A stretch of DNA of 64,000 bases from Moorena sp. SIOASIH (GCF_010671925.1 NZ_JAAHIH010000011.1:1-64000), one strand, 5' to 3'; shown: positions 26,213 to 35,943, counted from the stretch's first letter. Translations and numbers: made by a program. Notes: generated by a model not told the origin, from the sequence alone.

Positions 26213-27283
26213 ATGAACTCCACCTACATCAATAGCTACAGGCATGATAAAAAACTAAACCCCCTTTCCTTATTGGCTCAATTATCCAGTCGCCATGCCA
26301 ATGGATGTTTACAAGTATCTAGTGGTTCAGTTTCTTGGTCAATCTATCTAGAAAATGGTAAATTAATCTATGCCTCAAACTCGATCAACCCCTTTGATCG
26401 CCTAGACCATTACTTATCTCGTCTAAGTCGTAGAATTCCTACCCTTGTTAGTGCGGTTCGGGTTCAGGTTCGTCTGATCTTTGAAGCCAACTTAAACAGT
26501 GATTCAAGTTATCCTTCAGATTACCAAGCAATTTGTTGGTTGGTCAATCAAAATTATCTGAATTCCGTTCAGGCAGCAAGTCTGATCGAAGAATTGGCTG
26601 AAGACGTAATCGGTTCTCTGCTGTCAGAAAAAGAAGGAACCTACCAATTACTGGACACTAATCCATCTGAGGATTTGCCTAAATTTTGTAGGCTTGACCT
26701 TCGCACAATTGTTGAACACTGTTACGAACAGTTACAACATCAGCCCTCTTCTCAATCAAAGCCAGTGAATAATCCCTATAGCTCTCATTCTGTAGTCCCA
26801 ATCGGAAATTCTACACCATTGAACTCAATTCACGAATCCTCTCTAAATAACTCGGCTCCATTAGAGCAGAGATTTCAGCATCATACCTCGGTTAATCAAC
26901 AACCAACGTCTACCAGTAAAACTTACAAGATTGCTTGCATTGATGATAGTACAAGTGTTTTAAATGCCATTAACTCCTTCTTGGAAGATAAAAGTTTCTC
27001 TGTTGTCATGATTAATGACCCAGTTAGGGCATTAATGCAAGTTATCCGCATTAAGCCTGACCTAATTTTGCTCGATGTTGCCATGCCAAACTTAGATGGT
27101 TATGAGCTATGTTCTCTGTTACGAAAGCATTCACTTTTTAAACATACCCCCATTATTATGGTAACTGGCAATACTGGTTTTCTAGACCGAGCTAAGGCTA
27201 AACTTGTTGGAGCATCTGGTTACTTGACTAAACCGTTTAACCAATCCGATCTCCTCAAGATAGTGTTTAAACATCTCAACTAA
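26213..27283 (+). CDS. pixG: PixG/PatA-type response regulator
   Basis: 356 residues. An N-terminal PATAN/DUF4388-like domain (about 12-180; NGCLQVSSGSVSWSIYLENGKLIYASN) is joined by a Ser/Gln/Asn-rich linker (about 185-235) to a CheY-like receiver (about 240-355). The receiver has the acidic pair in CIDDS, the phosphate-accepting Asp in LILLDVAMPNLDGYEL, Thr in VTGNT and Lys in LTKPFN. This is the architecture of PixG/TaxP1 of Synechocystis, which passes the light signal to type IV pili, and of PatA. It is the first gene of a four-gene phototaxis set on the plus strand. Confidence 0.9.
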   Translation: MNSTYINSYRHDKKLNPLSLLAQLSSRHANGCLQVSSGSVSWSIYLENGKLIYASNSINPFDRLDHYLSRLSRRIPTLVSAVRVQVRLIFEANLNSDSSYPSDYQAICWLVNQNYLNSVQAASLIEELAEDVIGSLLSEKEGTYQLLDTNPSEDLPKFCRLDLRTIVEHCYEQLQHQPSSQSKPVNNPYSSHSVVPIGNSTPLNSIHESSLNNSAPLEQRFQHHTSVNQQPTSTSKTYKIACIDDSTSVLNAINSFLEDKSFSVVMINDPVRALMQVIRIKPDLILLDVAMPNLDGYELCSLLRKHSLFKHTPIIMVTGNTGFLDRAKAKLVGASGYLTKPFNQSDLLKIVFKHLN

Positions 27284-27520
27284 TCATTGGGTAACTATCT
27301 ACTTTATATCTATGAAAGATAAAAAGCTGAATTCGGTGTTGATTTATTCAGACATTTAGGCTGGTTTTATAAAAAAATATCCCTCTGTTATAGGTTACTA
27401 TTATAGTTTATAGGTTAGTCTATTGGTTAGAGTTTACCTAACCAATATCTTGGCAAACTCAGCAATTATATATCAACTCACCAATGATCGGTCTCCTAAC
27501 ATAGGTTTACTTGTGAATTA

Positions 27521-28054
27521 ATGAATACGTCAGCACTAGCCCATACCCCCCAGACCTGGTCTCAGTTAGCTAGTATAACCAAACCATCTGAAGAACACAA
27601 TAATATCGGGGATGCTTATCTTAAATTTTTGTTAAATGAACAAACCCCTGCGGTTATATCTATGCATCAAGCCCAGGAAGTTCTAGTCTTGCCCCAAGAG
27701 CGTCTGACCCCCATGCCAAATATGCCCCTGTACGTACAGGGGTTGATGAATCGGCGTTCTCGTGTTTTGTGGGTAATTGATCTAGCTCAAATGCTAGGTT
27801 TACCGACCGTAGAAACTAATGTTCAACAGTACAACATAGTGACGCTCCGTAATCAGTCAGCGTCTTTAGGGGTTGCAGTCCAAAGCATTGAAGGGGTGTT
27901 GCGACTCACACCCGATTGTATTCAATCTCCACTGGGACAAGTGTCATCGGGTTTGGTTCCCTACTTACGGGGATGCGCTTTGCAAGAGCAAGAAATTTTG
28001 TTAGTACTAGATGGTTTGGCAATTATGGCTTCATCTCTTTTACACAACACCTAA
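27521..28054 (+). CDS. pixI: CheW-like adaptor (PixI type)
   Basis: 177 residues, a single CheW domain (about 33-172): VLPQERLTPMPNMPLYVQGLMNRRSRVLWVIDL, then TLRNQSASLGVAVQSIEGVLRL. It links the chemoreceptor to the histidine kinase. It stands 237 bp after pixG and 150 bp before pixJ. In Synechocystis pixH (a stand-alone CheY) sits between pixG and pixI; here the 237-bp gap has no receiver gene. Confidence 0.9.
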   Translation: MNTSALAHTPQTWSQLASITKPSEEHNNIGDAYLKFLLNEQTPAVISMHQAQEVLVLPQERLTPMPNMPLYVQGLMNRRSRVLWVIDLAQMLGLPTVETNVQQYNIVTLRNQSASLGVAVQSIEGVLRLTPDCIQSPLGQVSSGLVPYLRGCALQEQEILLVLDGLAIMASSLLHNT

Positions 28055-28204
28055 TTTAACGGGAATTGACTTAAGCTCAATGCCAGCTGGGAATTGTTGA
28101 TTGTTAATTTAAAACTACCCTCAAACGATACTTTTTTTTAAGATAATAGATATATCAATGCTTTTATAAAAACTAAGTTAGTAGCCAGGTAATGGTGCTT
28201 TTTT

Positions 28205-31200
28205 ATGGTGAAACAATTTGATAAATCAATATATAATAATGAAATTAATAAGGATTTAACTAGTCAAGGGGTAACCAAAGACAGGTATCGTCACCATGCC
28301 GAATTGGACTCAGTTATAAATGTGACTAGCACAGAACCAACCCAAAACTCCGATCAGGATGGGGTTGAGCTTATAGGCTCCACTGAACCACCTAGCAGTT
28401 CCAAAAGCTCTGGGGGTCTTAAACTCAGCTTAAAAACTAAAGTAACATCATTATTCATCACCCTAGGCACTATTCCTGTGCTGCTGATTGGCTCTATTGC
28501 CTATCACTTAGCCAACCAATCGATTACCCAAGAAATTTCCCAAAACAACATTGCTAGGGTAGTTAGCCTAGAAGACAACCTCAAGGGCTTCATACAAGAC
28601 CGCTATGCCGATATTCGATTTCTAGCTACGCTCCCAGTTTTTACTAATTCCAGGAAACAGCAGACCACCTCCCTTTCGGAAAGGCAAGCCCTATTATTAA
28701 ACCGCTACCTAGACATTTACCAGGTCTACGACAGTATAGCTGTTTTCGACTTAACCGGCAAAGTCATTGCCAAATCTAATCAGACTCCTGTAGATAATCC
28801 CAGCTCCCGGTCTTATTTTGAGCAGGTGATCAAGACCAAACAACCGGCGATTAGTCAACCGATACACTCGGATGCGTCTGGTCAGTTATCCCTTTACTTA
28901 GCTGCACCGGTACTTGACCAAAATACAAAAAAGCTGGTCGCAGTTATCCAATCCCGGATGCCCATCCAATACCTTCAAGATTCGATCAACCTGATGGGCA
29001 GCGATCGCGAAGAACTTTACTTAATCAATACCACCAACGGTAAAATTTTTCTCTCCAACCAAAGCAATATCGTTAATCAGCCCCTAACCAAGGTATTCCC
29101 GGACGCCAAGGAACTGCAAACTGCTGACAAACCTGATAGTCTCGTCACGTCTGATCGGGTCAAAAAGCATCAGGATCTGCTAGCCTATACCCCCTTTCGT
29201 AAAATCAACAACTTACCCAACCTTCCCTGGGTAGCAGTCATGGCCACCCCAGATGCGATCGCATTTCTGCCCCAGCGGCAATTACTCCTCACCCTGACCC
29301 TGGGAACCTTCCTGACCACCTTATTAGTTGCGGCAGTAGCTGTCTATCTAGCTAACCGGTTGACCAGTCCCCTGCTAGCAGCTAGCAACGCAGTGAAAGC
29401 CCTTGGGGAAGGGCAACTGGATACCCGTTTGGAGCTGGCGGGAACCGATGAGCTGGCGGTACTTGGGTCAAATATCAACCGCATGGCATCTCAGCTACAG
29501 ACCCTAGTTGCTAACCAACAAGCTTCCCTAGACAAGGCTCGGTTATTTGCTGATCTTGTCACCCATGCTGCCAAACCTGATCAGAAAGCCCATGCCTTTG
29601 ATTTAGTGGTGAATGCTGCTAAGGAAAAGTTAGCCGCCGACCGGGTGGTGATCTATTGCTTTGACCCAGGCTATCGGGGAACCATTGTGGCTGAAGCGGT
29701 AGACTCCCGTTGGCCAAAAGCAATCGCCAACGAAATCACCGATGCTTGTATTCCCAGAAAATTGCTGGAAGCCTATCGCAAGGGAAGGGTTGTGCCCACC
29801 AGTGATGTCCAAGCAGAGAAATATTCCTCGGGCCATATCCAGTTGTTGAACCGACTGCAAGTCAAGGCAAACCTGGTCGTCCCGATTGTGGGGGTGGATA
29901 ATCTAATTGGCTTATTGGTAGCCCATCAGTGTTCTAGGACTCGGGTATGGCGCACCGATGAGATTGACTTTATACAGGAATTAGCCACCCACTTAGGACT
30001 AGCCTTAAGCAGTGCCAGTCTCGCCACAGTGAAGACCGCCGAAGCCGACCGAGCTGGGCAAGTCATTGAGATTACCTCCCGTATCCGGAAATCCTTCACA
30101 GTCGAGGAAATCTACCAGTCAGCCATCAGTGGCATCCGAGAAGCTCTGAAAACCGACCGAGTCCTAGTCTATCTGTTTGACGAAAATTGGCAAGGAACCA
30201 TTGTCGCCGAATCCGTGGGTCATGGCTGGCCGAAATCCCTAGGAGCAGAAATTGCTGACCCCTGCTTTGCCCACCAATATGTGGAAAAGTATCAGCAGGG
30301 TAGAGTTAGTGCCTTGGATAACATTTACCAGGCAGACTTGAGTGAGTGTTACTTGGGTCAACTTGAACCGTTTAAAGTCAAAGCTAACCTAGTCGCCCCC
30401 ATCTTAGGGGAGGACAAATTACTGGGACTGTTGGTCGCCCATCAGTGTTCCGGTACCCGGCATTGGCAAGAATCAGACATCAACTTTTTCAGGCAGATGG
30501 CGATTCAATTGGGCTTTGCCCTTGAGCAAGCCAAGCTAGTGGACCAGCTCAAACAAGCCCGCATTGCTGCGGAAGTAGTTTCCCAGGAACAACAGCAACA
30601 ACGGGAAGCCCTACAGTTGCAACTGTTAGAACTGGTTAATAAAGTGGAAGGAGCTGCCCAAGGTGACCTCACGGTAAGGGCTGAGATCCTCAGTGGAGAA
30701 ATTGGCACTGTGGCTGATTTCTTCAATGCCGTCATCGAAAGTCTAAGAAGGATTGTTACCCAAGTCAAAACTGCTGCGACTGAGGTACACCAGTCCGTTG
30801 GGGAAAATGCCGGAGCTATTCATCAACTGTCTGAAGCCGCACTCCAACAAACCCAGGAAATCACCGACACCCTAGATTCTGTGGCTCAAATGACTGGTTC
30901 TATTCAAGAGGTAGCCTTTAATGCCCGCCAAGCCGCTGCTGTCGCCCATACCGCTGCCAATACCGCCCAAAGCGGCACCCACGCTATTGAGCGCTCTGTT
31001 GCCAGTATCCTAATCTTGAGAGATACTATAGCAGAAACTGCCAAAAAAGTCAAGCGCCTCGGGGAATCCTCCCAGCAAATTTCCCAAGTGGTGGCATTTA
31101 TTAACCAAATTGCCCTGCAAACCAACCTATTGTCGATCAACGCTGGCATAGAAGCCGCCCGGGCTGGGGAAGACGGGCAAGGATTTGCAGTGGTGGCCGA

Positions 31201-31612
31201 AGAAGTTGGAGAACTCGCTGCTCGCGCTGCGACGGCCACCAAAGAAATTGAACAAATTGTAGACAACATCCAACAAGGCACCTCCGAAGTGGTGGAAGCC
31301 ATGGAACTGGGGACTACCCAAGTGGTCGAAGGCACCTATCTAGTTCAAGAAGCCAAAGACAGTTTTCGTCAAATCCTCAACGTCTCCACCCAAATCGACC
31401 AATTCATTCAATCCATATTCCAAGCTACCGTTTCCCAAGCGGAAACCTCAAGCGCTGTGACCAACGTAATGAAAGACATTGCCCAAATCTCAGAACGCAC
31501 TTACCAGTCAACAGAACATATCTCCCACTCCCTCCAAGACACTGTCAGTATTGCTGAAGAATTACAAACATCGGTTGGCAAGTTTAAAGTTGATCAGAAA
31601 AATGACCACTAA
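28205..31612 (+). CDS. pixJ: PixJ-type photoreceptor/methyl-accepting chemotaxis protein
   Basis: 1135 residues. Membrane helix 1 (about 83-105) is followed by an extracytoplasmic dCache-like sensor (about 110-350), helix 2 (about 360-385) and a HAMP domain (about 385-435). Two GAF domains follow (about 460-605 and 630-780). The methyl-accepting signalling domain (about 800-1130) has the hairpin tip QTNLLSINAGIEAARAGE. The second GAF has Cys687 in DPCF and Cys715 (followed by Tyr) 28 residues later. That is the two-cysteine layout of DXCF cyanobacteriochromes such as TePixJ, so a blue/green-absorbing bilin is expected. The first GAF lacks the canonical Cys (SGHIQLL). The stop codon lies in a CCACTAA repeat. 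Confidence 0.92.
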   Translation: MVKQFDKSIYNNEINKDLTSQGVTKDRYRHHAELDSVINVTSTEPTQNSDQDGVELIGSTEPPSSSKSSGGLKLSLKTKVTSLFITLGTIPVLLIGSIAYHLANQSITQEISQNNIARVVSLEDNLKGFIQDRYADIRFLATLPVFTNSRKQQTTSLSERQALLLNRYLDIYQVYDSIAVFDLTGKVIAKSNQTPVDNPSSRSYFEQVIKTKQPAISQPIHSDASGQLSLYLAAPVLDQNTKKLVAVIQSRMPIQYLQDSINLMGSDREELYLINTTNGKIFLSNQSNIVNQPLTKVFPDAKELQTADKPDSLVTSDRVKKHQDLLAYTPFRKINNLPNLPWVAVMATPDAIAFLPQRQLLLTLTLGTFLTTLLVAAVAVYLANRLTSPLLAASNAVKALGEGQLDTRLELAGTDELAVLGSNINRMASQLQTLVANQQASLDKARLFADLVTHAAKPDQKAHAFDLVVNAAKEKLAADRVVIYCFDPGYRGTIVAEAVDSRWPKAIANEITDACIPRKLLEAYRKGRVVPTSDVQAEKYSSGHIQLLNRLQVKANLVVPIVGVDNLIGLLVAHQCSRTRVWRTDEIDFIQELATHLGLALSSASLATVKTAEADRAGQVIEITSRIRKSFTVEEIYQSAISGIREALKTDRVLVYLFDENWQGTIVAESVGHGWPKSLGAEIADPCFAHQYVEKYQQGRVSALDNIYQADLSECYLGQLEPFKVKANLVAPILGEDKLLGLLVAHQCSGTRHWQESDINFFRQMAIQLGFALEQAKLVDQLKQARIAAEVVSQEQQQQREALQLQLLELVNKVEGAAQGDLTVRAEILSGEIGTVADFFNAVIESLRRIVTQVKTAATEVHQSVGENAGAIHQLSEAALQQTQEITDTLDSVAQMTGSIQEVAFNARQAAAVAHTAANTAQSGTHAIERSVASILILRDTIAETAKKVKRLGESSQQISQVVAFINQIALQTNLLSINAGIEAARAGEDGQGFAVVAEEVGELAARAATATKEIEQIVDNIQQGTSEVVEAMELGTTQVVEGTYLVQEAKDSFRQILNVSTQIDQFIQSIFQATVSQAETSSAVTNVMKDIAQISERTYQSTEHISHSLQDTVSIAEELQTSVGKFKVDQKNDH

Positions 31613-31654
31613 CCACTAACCACTAACCACTAACCACTAACCACTAACCACTAC
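31606..31654. repeat. CCACTAA heptamer repeat across the pixJ stop and pixJ-pixL gap
   Basis: Six CCACTAA units plus one variant. The pixJ TAA is in unit 1 and the array ends 2 bp before the pixL ATG, filling the whole gap. No Shine-Dalgarno sequence is left for pixL. Confidence 0.9.
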
Positions 31655-31656
31655 AC

Positions 31657-34600
31657 ATGTCACAGGACAAAGAACTGGAAATTCAGCTACAGTTTCTCGA
31701 AGAGGCAAAGGAATACTTAGATACCATTGAATCGGTGCTGCTGGGTTTAGCCAGCGCTCCCATTGATAGTCAGAAAATGGATGGGATTCTGCGAGCGGTT
31801 CATTCTGTCAAAGGGGGAGCTGGGATGATGGGATATGGCACCTTGAGTCACCTAGCTCACCGTTTAGAGGATTCATTTAAAGTTCTCAAGGCTAAGAAAA
31901 ATGCGATCGCAATCGAAAACCAACTCGAAAGTCTACTCCTACAGGGGGTAGACTGTCTGCGCCAGGTACTCGAGATCAACCGCCAGGGCAATCGGGTAGA
32001 CTCCCAGTGGCTAGAAACCATAGCTAACCCAGTATTTGATCAACTGCACGAGATTCTAGGGGACCCGGTCGCAGATGATGCTACCACTATGCTAGGAGCA
32101 GAGGATGGCACTAATGTGACTGCCATGCTGTTTGAAACAGAAGTGGAAGGGTGTCTAGCTCGCCTAGAAGGGGTGTTAGCAGACCCCGAAAAGCCCTGCT
32201 TGCTAGAAGAAGTGTCCATCATGGCTCAAGAATTAGGCGGGTTAGGAGAAATGCTGCAGCTTGAGGCTTTTAGCCAGTTGTGCGAAGACATCAATCACCA
32301 GCTAGAAGCTGCCCCAGACCAAGTGGAAGCGATCGCCCAACAAGCTCTAATGCTGTGGCGGCAATCCCAGGCGTTGGTACTGGTGGGTCAACTGACTCAT
32401 TTACCCCGCCGCCTCGAAGCTAGGGAATTTCAGGAGAATGAAGGAGGAGTTACAGACCCAGGGGTAGCAGAGGAAGCTATATTAGTTGGGGAATTGGAAA
32501 CCGATCAGCCAGAACTACTCGGACAAGGGGATGAGGCATACCAGCCAGACCAGCCAGACCAGCCAGACCAGCCAGACCAGCCAGACCAGCCAGACCAGCC
32601 AGACCAGCCAGACCAGCCAGACCAGCCAGACCAGCCAGACCAGCCAGACCAAGGGGAAGTAAAGGTATTTCAATGGGTGGATAGGAATCCCAAGATTTCT
32701 TCCCCCTCTCCCTTGTCTTCTCCCCCTCCCTTGTCTTCCCCCCCTTCCCCTGAACCCATCTTCGTGAGGGAGAACAATCAGGAAGACTCCTCAAAAGACC
32801 CACACCAGGAAAATACTGTGCGCATTCCTGTGCGACAGTTGGATCGACTCAATGACTTGTTTGGAGAACTGACTATCGAGCGCAATGGTCTTTCCCTGCA
32901 ACTGGGACGACTTCGCACCCTAGTAGACAACCTTAGCCGCCGGGTCAAGATTCTCGAAGCCTCCAATCACAAGCTGCGCACATCTTATGACCAGATTGCC
33001 ACCCCAAGAGGAATGGCAGGAAGACAGGGGGATGGGGAAACCAGCAAATCCGAGGGACTTTTCCTGCCATCTTTCGTATCTTCTCCCGCCGCTTCTGACG
33101 CTTCCTCTGCTTCCCCTGCTTCCCCTGCTTCCCTAGCTATTACTGTTCAAGGGTTTGATGCCTTAGAGATGGATTCCTACAGCGACTTACACCTGCTATC
33201 AAGGGAGGTAATGGAAACCATTGTTCAAATCGAAGAAGTCACCAGCGACTTGGAATTGACCCTAGACGATACTGATAGCATTGCCCATGAATTAAACAAA
33301 ACCGCCAAGCAGCTGCAAACCAATCTGACTCAGGTTCGGATGCGTCCCTTATCTGATTTAGTGGGACGATTTTCCCGAGCTTTGCGGGACTTGTGTGTGG
33401 AGCATGGCAAACAAGTAGAACTCAAGGTAGTGGGGAAAGGTACTCTGATTGACCGCACCATCCTGGAAACCCTGAGTGACCCCCTAATGCATTTATTGCG
33501 CAATGCCTTCGACCATGGCATTGAAGACCCTAGCACCCGTCAGGCTATGGGGAAACCGCCAAAGGGAACTATTGAAATCAAAGCCATCCACAGGGGGAAC
33601 CAGACCCAGCTTACCCTCCGTGATGATGGCAAAGGCATTAATTTAAGTAAAATCCGAGCCAGAGCAGAGGAAATGGGATTAGACCAGGAGCTGCTCGCCA
33701 GCGCCAGTGACCAGGAATTGCTGTCTCTGATTTTTGAACCCGGATTTAGTACGGCTGATCAAGTCACCGACCTATCTGGTCGTGGTGTGGGGATGGATGT
33801 AGTGCGCAACAACCTCAAGCAAATCCGGGGGAATATCCGAGTCGATACCCAACCCGGTTGGGGAACCACCTTTACCCTCACCGTCCCCTTTACCCTATCG
33901 GTAGCACGCATCCTGCTAGTGGAAAGTAACGGCATGCTCTTGGCATTTCCCATCGATGTGATTCAAGAGATGCTGATGCTCAAATCCCAGCAAATCTTAA
34001 CCACCCTAGGCAACGAAGTCATCAACTGGCAAGGAAAAATGGTGTCCCTGATTCGCCTGAAAAAGTGGCTGAAATTTTACTGTCGCCGTCGGGTCACCAC
34101 CCTAGAAGAAACCCCGAGCATCAACGAACCTACTATTCTAATTATCAATCAAGCCGAGCAATTAATCGGCCTGTGTGTAGACCGCTCCTGGGGAGAGCGA
34201 GAAGTCACCGTGCGTCAAGTAGAAGGAACCCTAGGGTTACCTGATGGATTTAGTGGCTGTACCATTCTCGGTAACGGTCGAGTGGTTCCTCTGGTAGACG
34301 CCAACGCCATGGTACGCTGGATAATCAGTTGTCAGCGCACCACTAACCTAGAGAGTTTATCCCCACAACATTGCCCCACCTCAAAGGGATTTGTGGAGCA
34401 ACAACCTCCCTCAATCGGTATACAACCAAGTACCAAAGACACCATCTTAATCATTGATGACTCGATTAACGTGCGCCGGATGTTGGCATTGGGGTTAGAA
34501 AAAGCTGGGTATATTGTAGAACACGCCAAAGATGGTCAGGATGGGATAGAAAAACTGCTTCGGGGATTAGAGGTGAAAGCCATTATTTGTGACATCGAAA

Positions 34601-34815
34601 TGCCCCGGCTGGATGGCTACGGCTTTTTAACTCGGGTCAAAGGAGAGCCGAGCTTAAAGACCTTACCCATTATTATGCTCACCTCCCGGAGTGGCTCTAA
34701 GCATCGTCAACTAGCCATGACTTTAGGCGCATCTGCCTATTTTTCTAAGCCTTACAATGAGCGGGAGTTATTGAAAACTTTAAATGAAATTATGGTAGAA
34801 GACGTATTGATTTAA
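31657..34815 (+). CDS. pixL: PixL-type hybrid CheA histidine kinase with receiver
   Basis: 1052 residues. The N-terminal Hpt domain has His49 in AVHSVKGGAGMMG. A second Hpt-like segment (about 145-250) lacks a His. A linker of 12 Gln-Pro-Asp units (about 296-331) and Ser/Pro-rich DNA follow. Then come the dimerisation helices and HATPase (N-box LLRNAFDHGIE, G1 DDGKGI, G2 GRGVGMDVVRNN), a CheW-like domain (about 745-890), and a C-terminal receiver (about 927-1045; IIDDS, CDIEMPRLDGYG, LTSRS, FSKPY). The order matches PixL/TaxAY1. It would phosphorylate its own receiver and PixG. The gene begins 2 bp after a heptamer array with no ribosome-binding site visible, so translation may be coupled to pixJ. 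Confidence 0.92.
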   Translation: MSQDKELEIQLQFLEEAKEYLDTIESVLLGLASAPIDSQKMDGILRAVHSVKGGAGMMGYGTLSHLAHRLEDSFKVLKAKKNAIAIENQLESLLLQGVDCLRQVLEINRQGNRVDSQWLETIANPVFDQLHEILGDPVADDATTMLGAEDGTNVTAMLFETEVEGCLARLEGVLADPEKPCLLEEVSIMAQELGGLGEMLQLEAFSQLCEDINHQLEAAPDQVEAIAQQALMLWRQSQALVLVGQLTHLPRRLEAREFQENEGGVTDPGVAEEAILVGELETDQPELLGQGDEAYQPDQPDQPDQPDQPDQPDQPDQPDQPDQPDQPDQPDQGEVKVFQWVDRNPKISSPSPLSSPPPLSSPPSPEPIFVRENNQEDSSKDPHQENTVRIPVRQLDRLNDLFGELTIERNGLSLQLGRLRTLVDNLSRRVKILEASNHKLRTSYDQIATPRGMAGRQGDGETSKSEGLFLPSFVSSPAASDASSASPASPASLAITVQGFDALEMDSYSDLHLLSREVMETIVQIEEVTSDLELTLDDTDSIAHELNKTAKQLQTNLTQVRMRPLSDLVGRFSRALRDLCVEHGKQVELKVVGKGTLIDRTILETLSDPLMHLLRNAFDHGIEDPSTRQAMGKPPKGTIEIKAIHRGNQTQLTLRDDGKGINLSKIRARAEEMGLDQELLASASDQELLSLIFEPGFSTADQVTDLSGRGVGMDVVRNNLKQIRGNIRVDTQPGWGTTFTLTVPFTLSVARILLVESNGMLLAFPIDVIQEMLMLKSQQILTTLGNEVINWQGKMVSLIRLKKWLKFYCRRRVTTLEETPSINEPTILIINQAEQLIGLCVDRSWGEREVTVRQVEGTLGLPDGFSGCTILGNGRVVPLVDANAMVRWIISCQRTTNLESLSPQHCPTSKGFVEQQPPSIGIQPSTKDTILIIDDSINVRRMLALGLEKAGYIVEHAKDGQDGIEKLLRGLEVKAIICDIEMPRLDGYGFLTRVKGEPSLKTLPIIMLTSRSGSKHRQLAMTLGASAYFSKPYNERELLKTLNEIMVEDVLI
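32542..32649 (+). repeat. 12 x 9-bp minisatellite in pixL
   Basis: Twelve perfect CAGCCAGAC units encode (Gln-Pro-Asp)12 in the linker between the Hpt-like part and the kinase core. Perfect units suggest recent expansion and length variation between strains. Confidence 0.95.
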
Positions 34816-35005
34816 TATTGCTGGTAAGATCATGTCCGGTTGACTACTTATCATTTTTAGTTGTTCGTCAATTAACAATTAACGATTAATAATTAACGAT
34901 TAATAATTAACGATTTACCTAAAGACGAAGTGATTAACCGGACTCGACTCCATCGCTTATTTCGTCAAAGTTTCAGCGTTAACGAGGGTGCTATTGAGAT
35001 CAGAC

Positions 35006-35542
35006 TTAAAAAATAACTCTTCTTAGCTCAACTCCGCCAAACTCGACGATATTGCTTGAGCTTCTCCGAACCAGGGAAGTCTGCACATAGTAGTAGTAAT
35101 TGAAATGGTCAAAGGTATGACCTGATTCACTACTGGTTGAACTTCCCTCGAAGGTATAAGCAGTTTCGCTTCTGGTATCCGAATTAAAAACTAATCCAGA
35201 GACAGTATTAACAGCACCATCACGCTTTCTAATCCGTCGTAGTGCTGCTGTGACACGAGCATTCGTACTTCTTCCCGTCGAATCACGGTAGGAAACACTA
35301 ATGTTGTTGGCACTTTTAACATTAACAGACACTGGACAAATGACAGTAATTGAACCGGTTTTTTCTGGTTTGAACTTAATCCGTCCCGCCGTGATCAGAT
35401 AAAGGTCTTGTTGTATAGCAGAATCAATGGGAACACATCCTGCTCCATCCATCACCCAATCAGGAACCTGAGCCAGGGCTTTACTCGCACCAAATGTTGT
35501 AGTCTGGGCCAATAACGCTCCGATTAATAGTGCTTTTTTCAT
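35006..35542 (-). CDS. Small secreted protein of unknown function
   Basis: 178 residues. It has a clear Sec signal peptide (MKKALLIGALLAQTTTFGAS, cleavage likely after ALA near residue 24), then a mature part of about 150 residues with alternating beta-strand patterns. There are two cysteines (in AGCVPID and VICPVSV) about 33 residues apart that could form a disulfide. Beta-rich segments such as ITVICPVSVNVK and a C-terminal FGGVELRRV suggest a small extracellular or outer-membrane-associated beta sandwich. I do not recognise the family. It is transcribed towards pixL, separated by 190 bp containing AACGATTAAT-type tandem repeats, and is not obviously part of an operon. Confidence 0.75.
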   Translation of the reverse strand: MKKALLIGALLAQTTTFGASKALAQVPDWVMDGAGCVPIDSAIQQDLYLITAGRIKFKPEKTGSITVICPVSVNVKSANNISVSYRDSTGRSTNARVTAALRRIRKRDGAVNTVSGLVFNSDTRSETAYTFEGSSTSSESGHTFDHFNYYYYVQTSLVRRSSSNIVEFGGVELRRVIF

Positions 35543-35788
35543 GTTTATTTCCTCATCACAACTTGCTCAAGTCAATCTGGGATGCACCTATATAGTTATC
35601 ACCCAAGTCTTTCCTTTTTACGCAAGAGGATGAATGTCACCTAGAGCAGGGGTGGAGGAATCAGAAAACTCACCCCCCATCCTCTCATCCCTGATTAGAT
35701 ATACAGATATATACAGAGTATGCGTTCGCGTAGCGTAGCCCTTCGGGCTAATCGCGAAGCGTGACCAAAGGTCAATCGCATTCGCTAG

Positions 35789-35858
35789 TTTTGCGTTGTT
35801 TATTTTGCGTTGTTTATTTTGTGTTGTTTATTTTGCGTTATTTGTTTTGCGTTGTTTT
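35789..35858. repeat. 14-nt tandem repeat, five units
   Basis: Five units of TTTTGCGTTGTTTA with few changes. The 14-nt period is twice the heptamer period common in this DNA. Confidence 0.85.
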
Positions 35859-35907
35859 TGAATGAGTACACACGGCTTTTGAGATATCCTGTATCGATCC
35901 CTTTCCC

Positions 35908-35943
35908 CAAAAAAAAATAAGAGAGCTGTCTTCAAGCTCTCTT
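35908..35943 (-). terminator. Intrinsic terminator on the minus strand
   Basis: Read on the minus strand: stem AAGAGAGCT, 7-nt loop, AGCTCTCTT, then A and nine T. This is the textbook form of a rho-independent terminator. The nearest minus-strand gene upstream ends at 37688, 1.7 kb away, so it may end a non-coding transcript or belong to a lost gene. Confidence 0.7.

Noticed and set aside
32477..32803. 108-codon minus frame with Ala-Gly-Leu repeats
   Set aside because: It is the antisense reading of the CAGCCAGAC minisatellite inside pixL.
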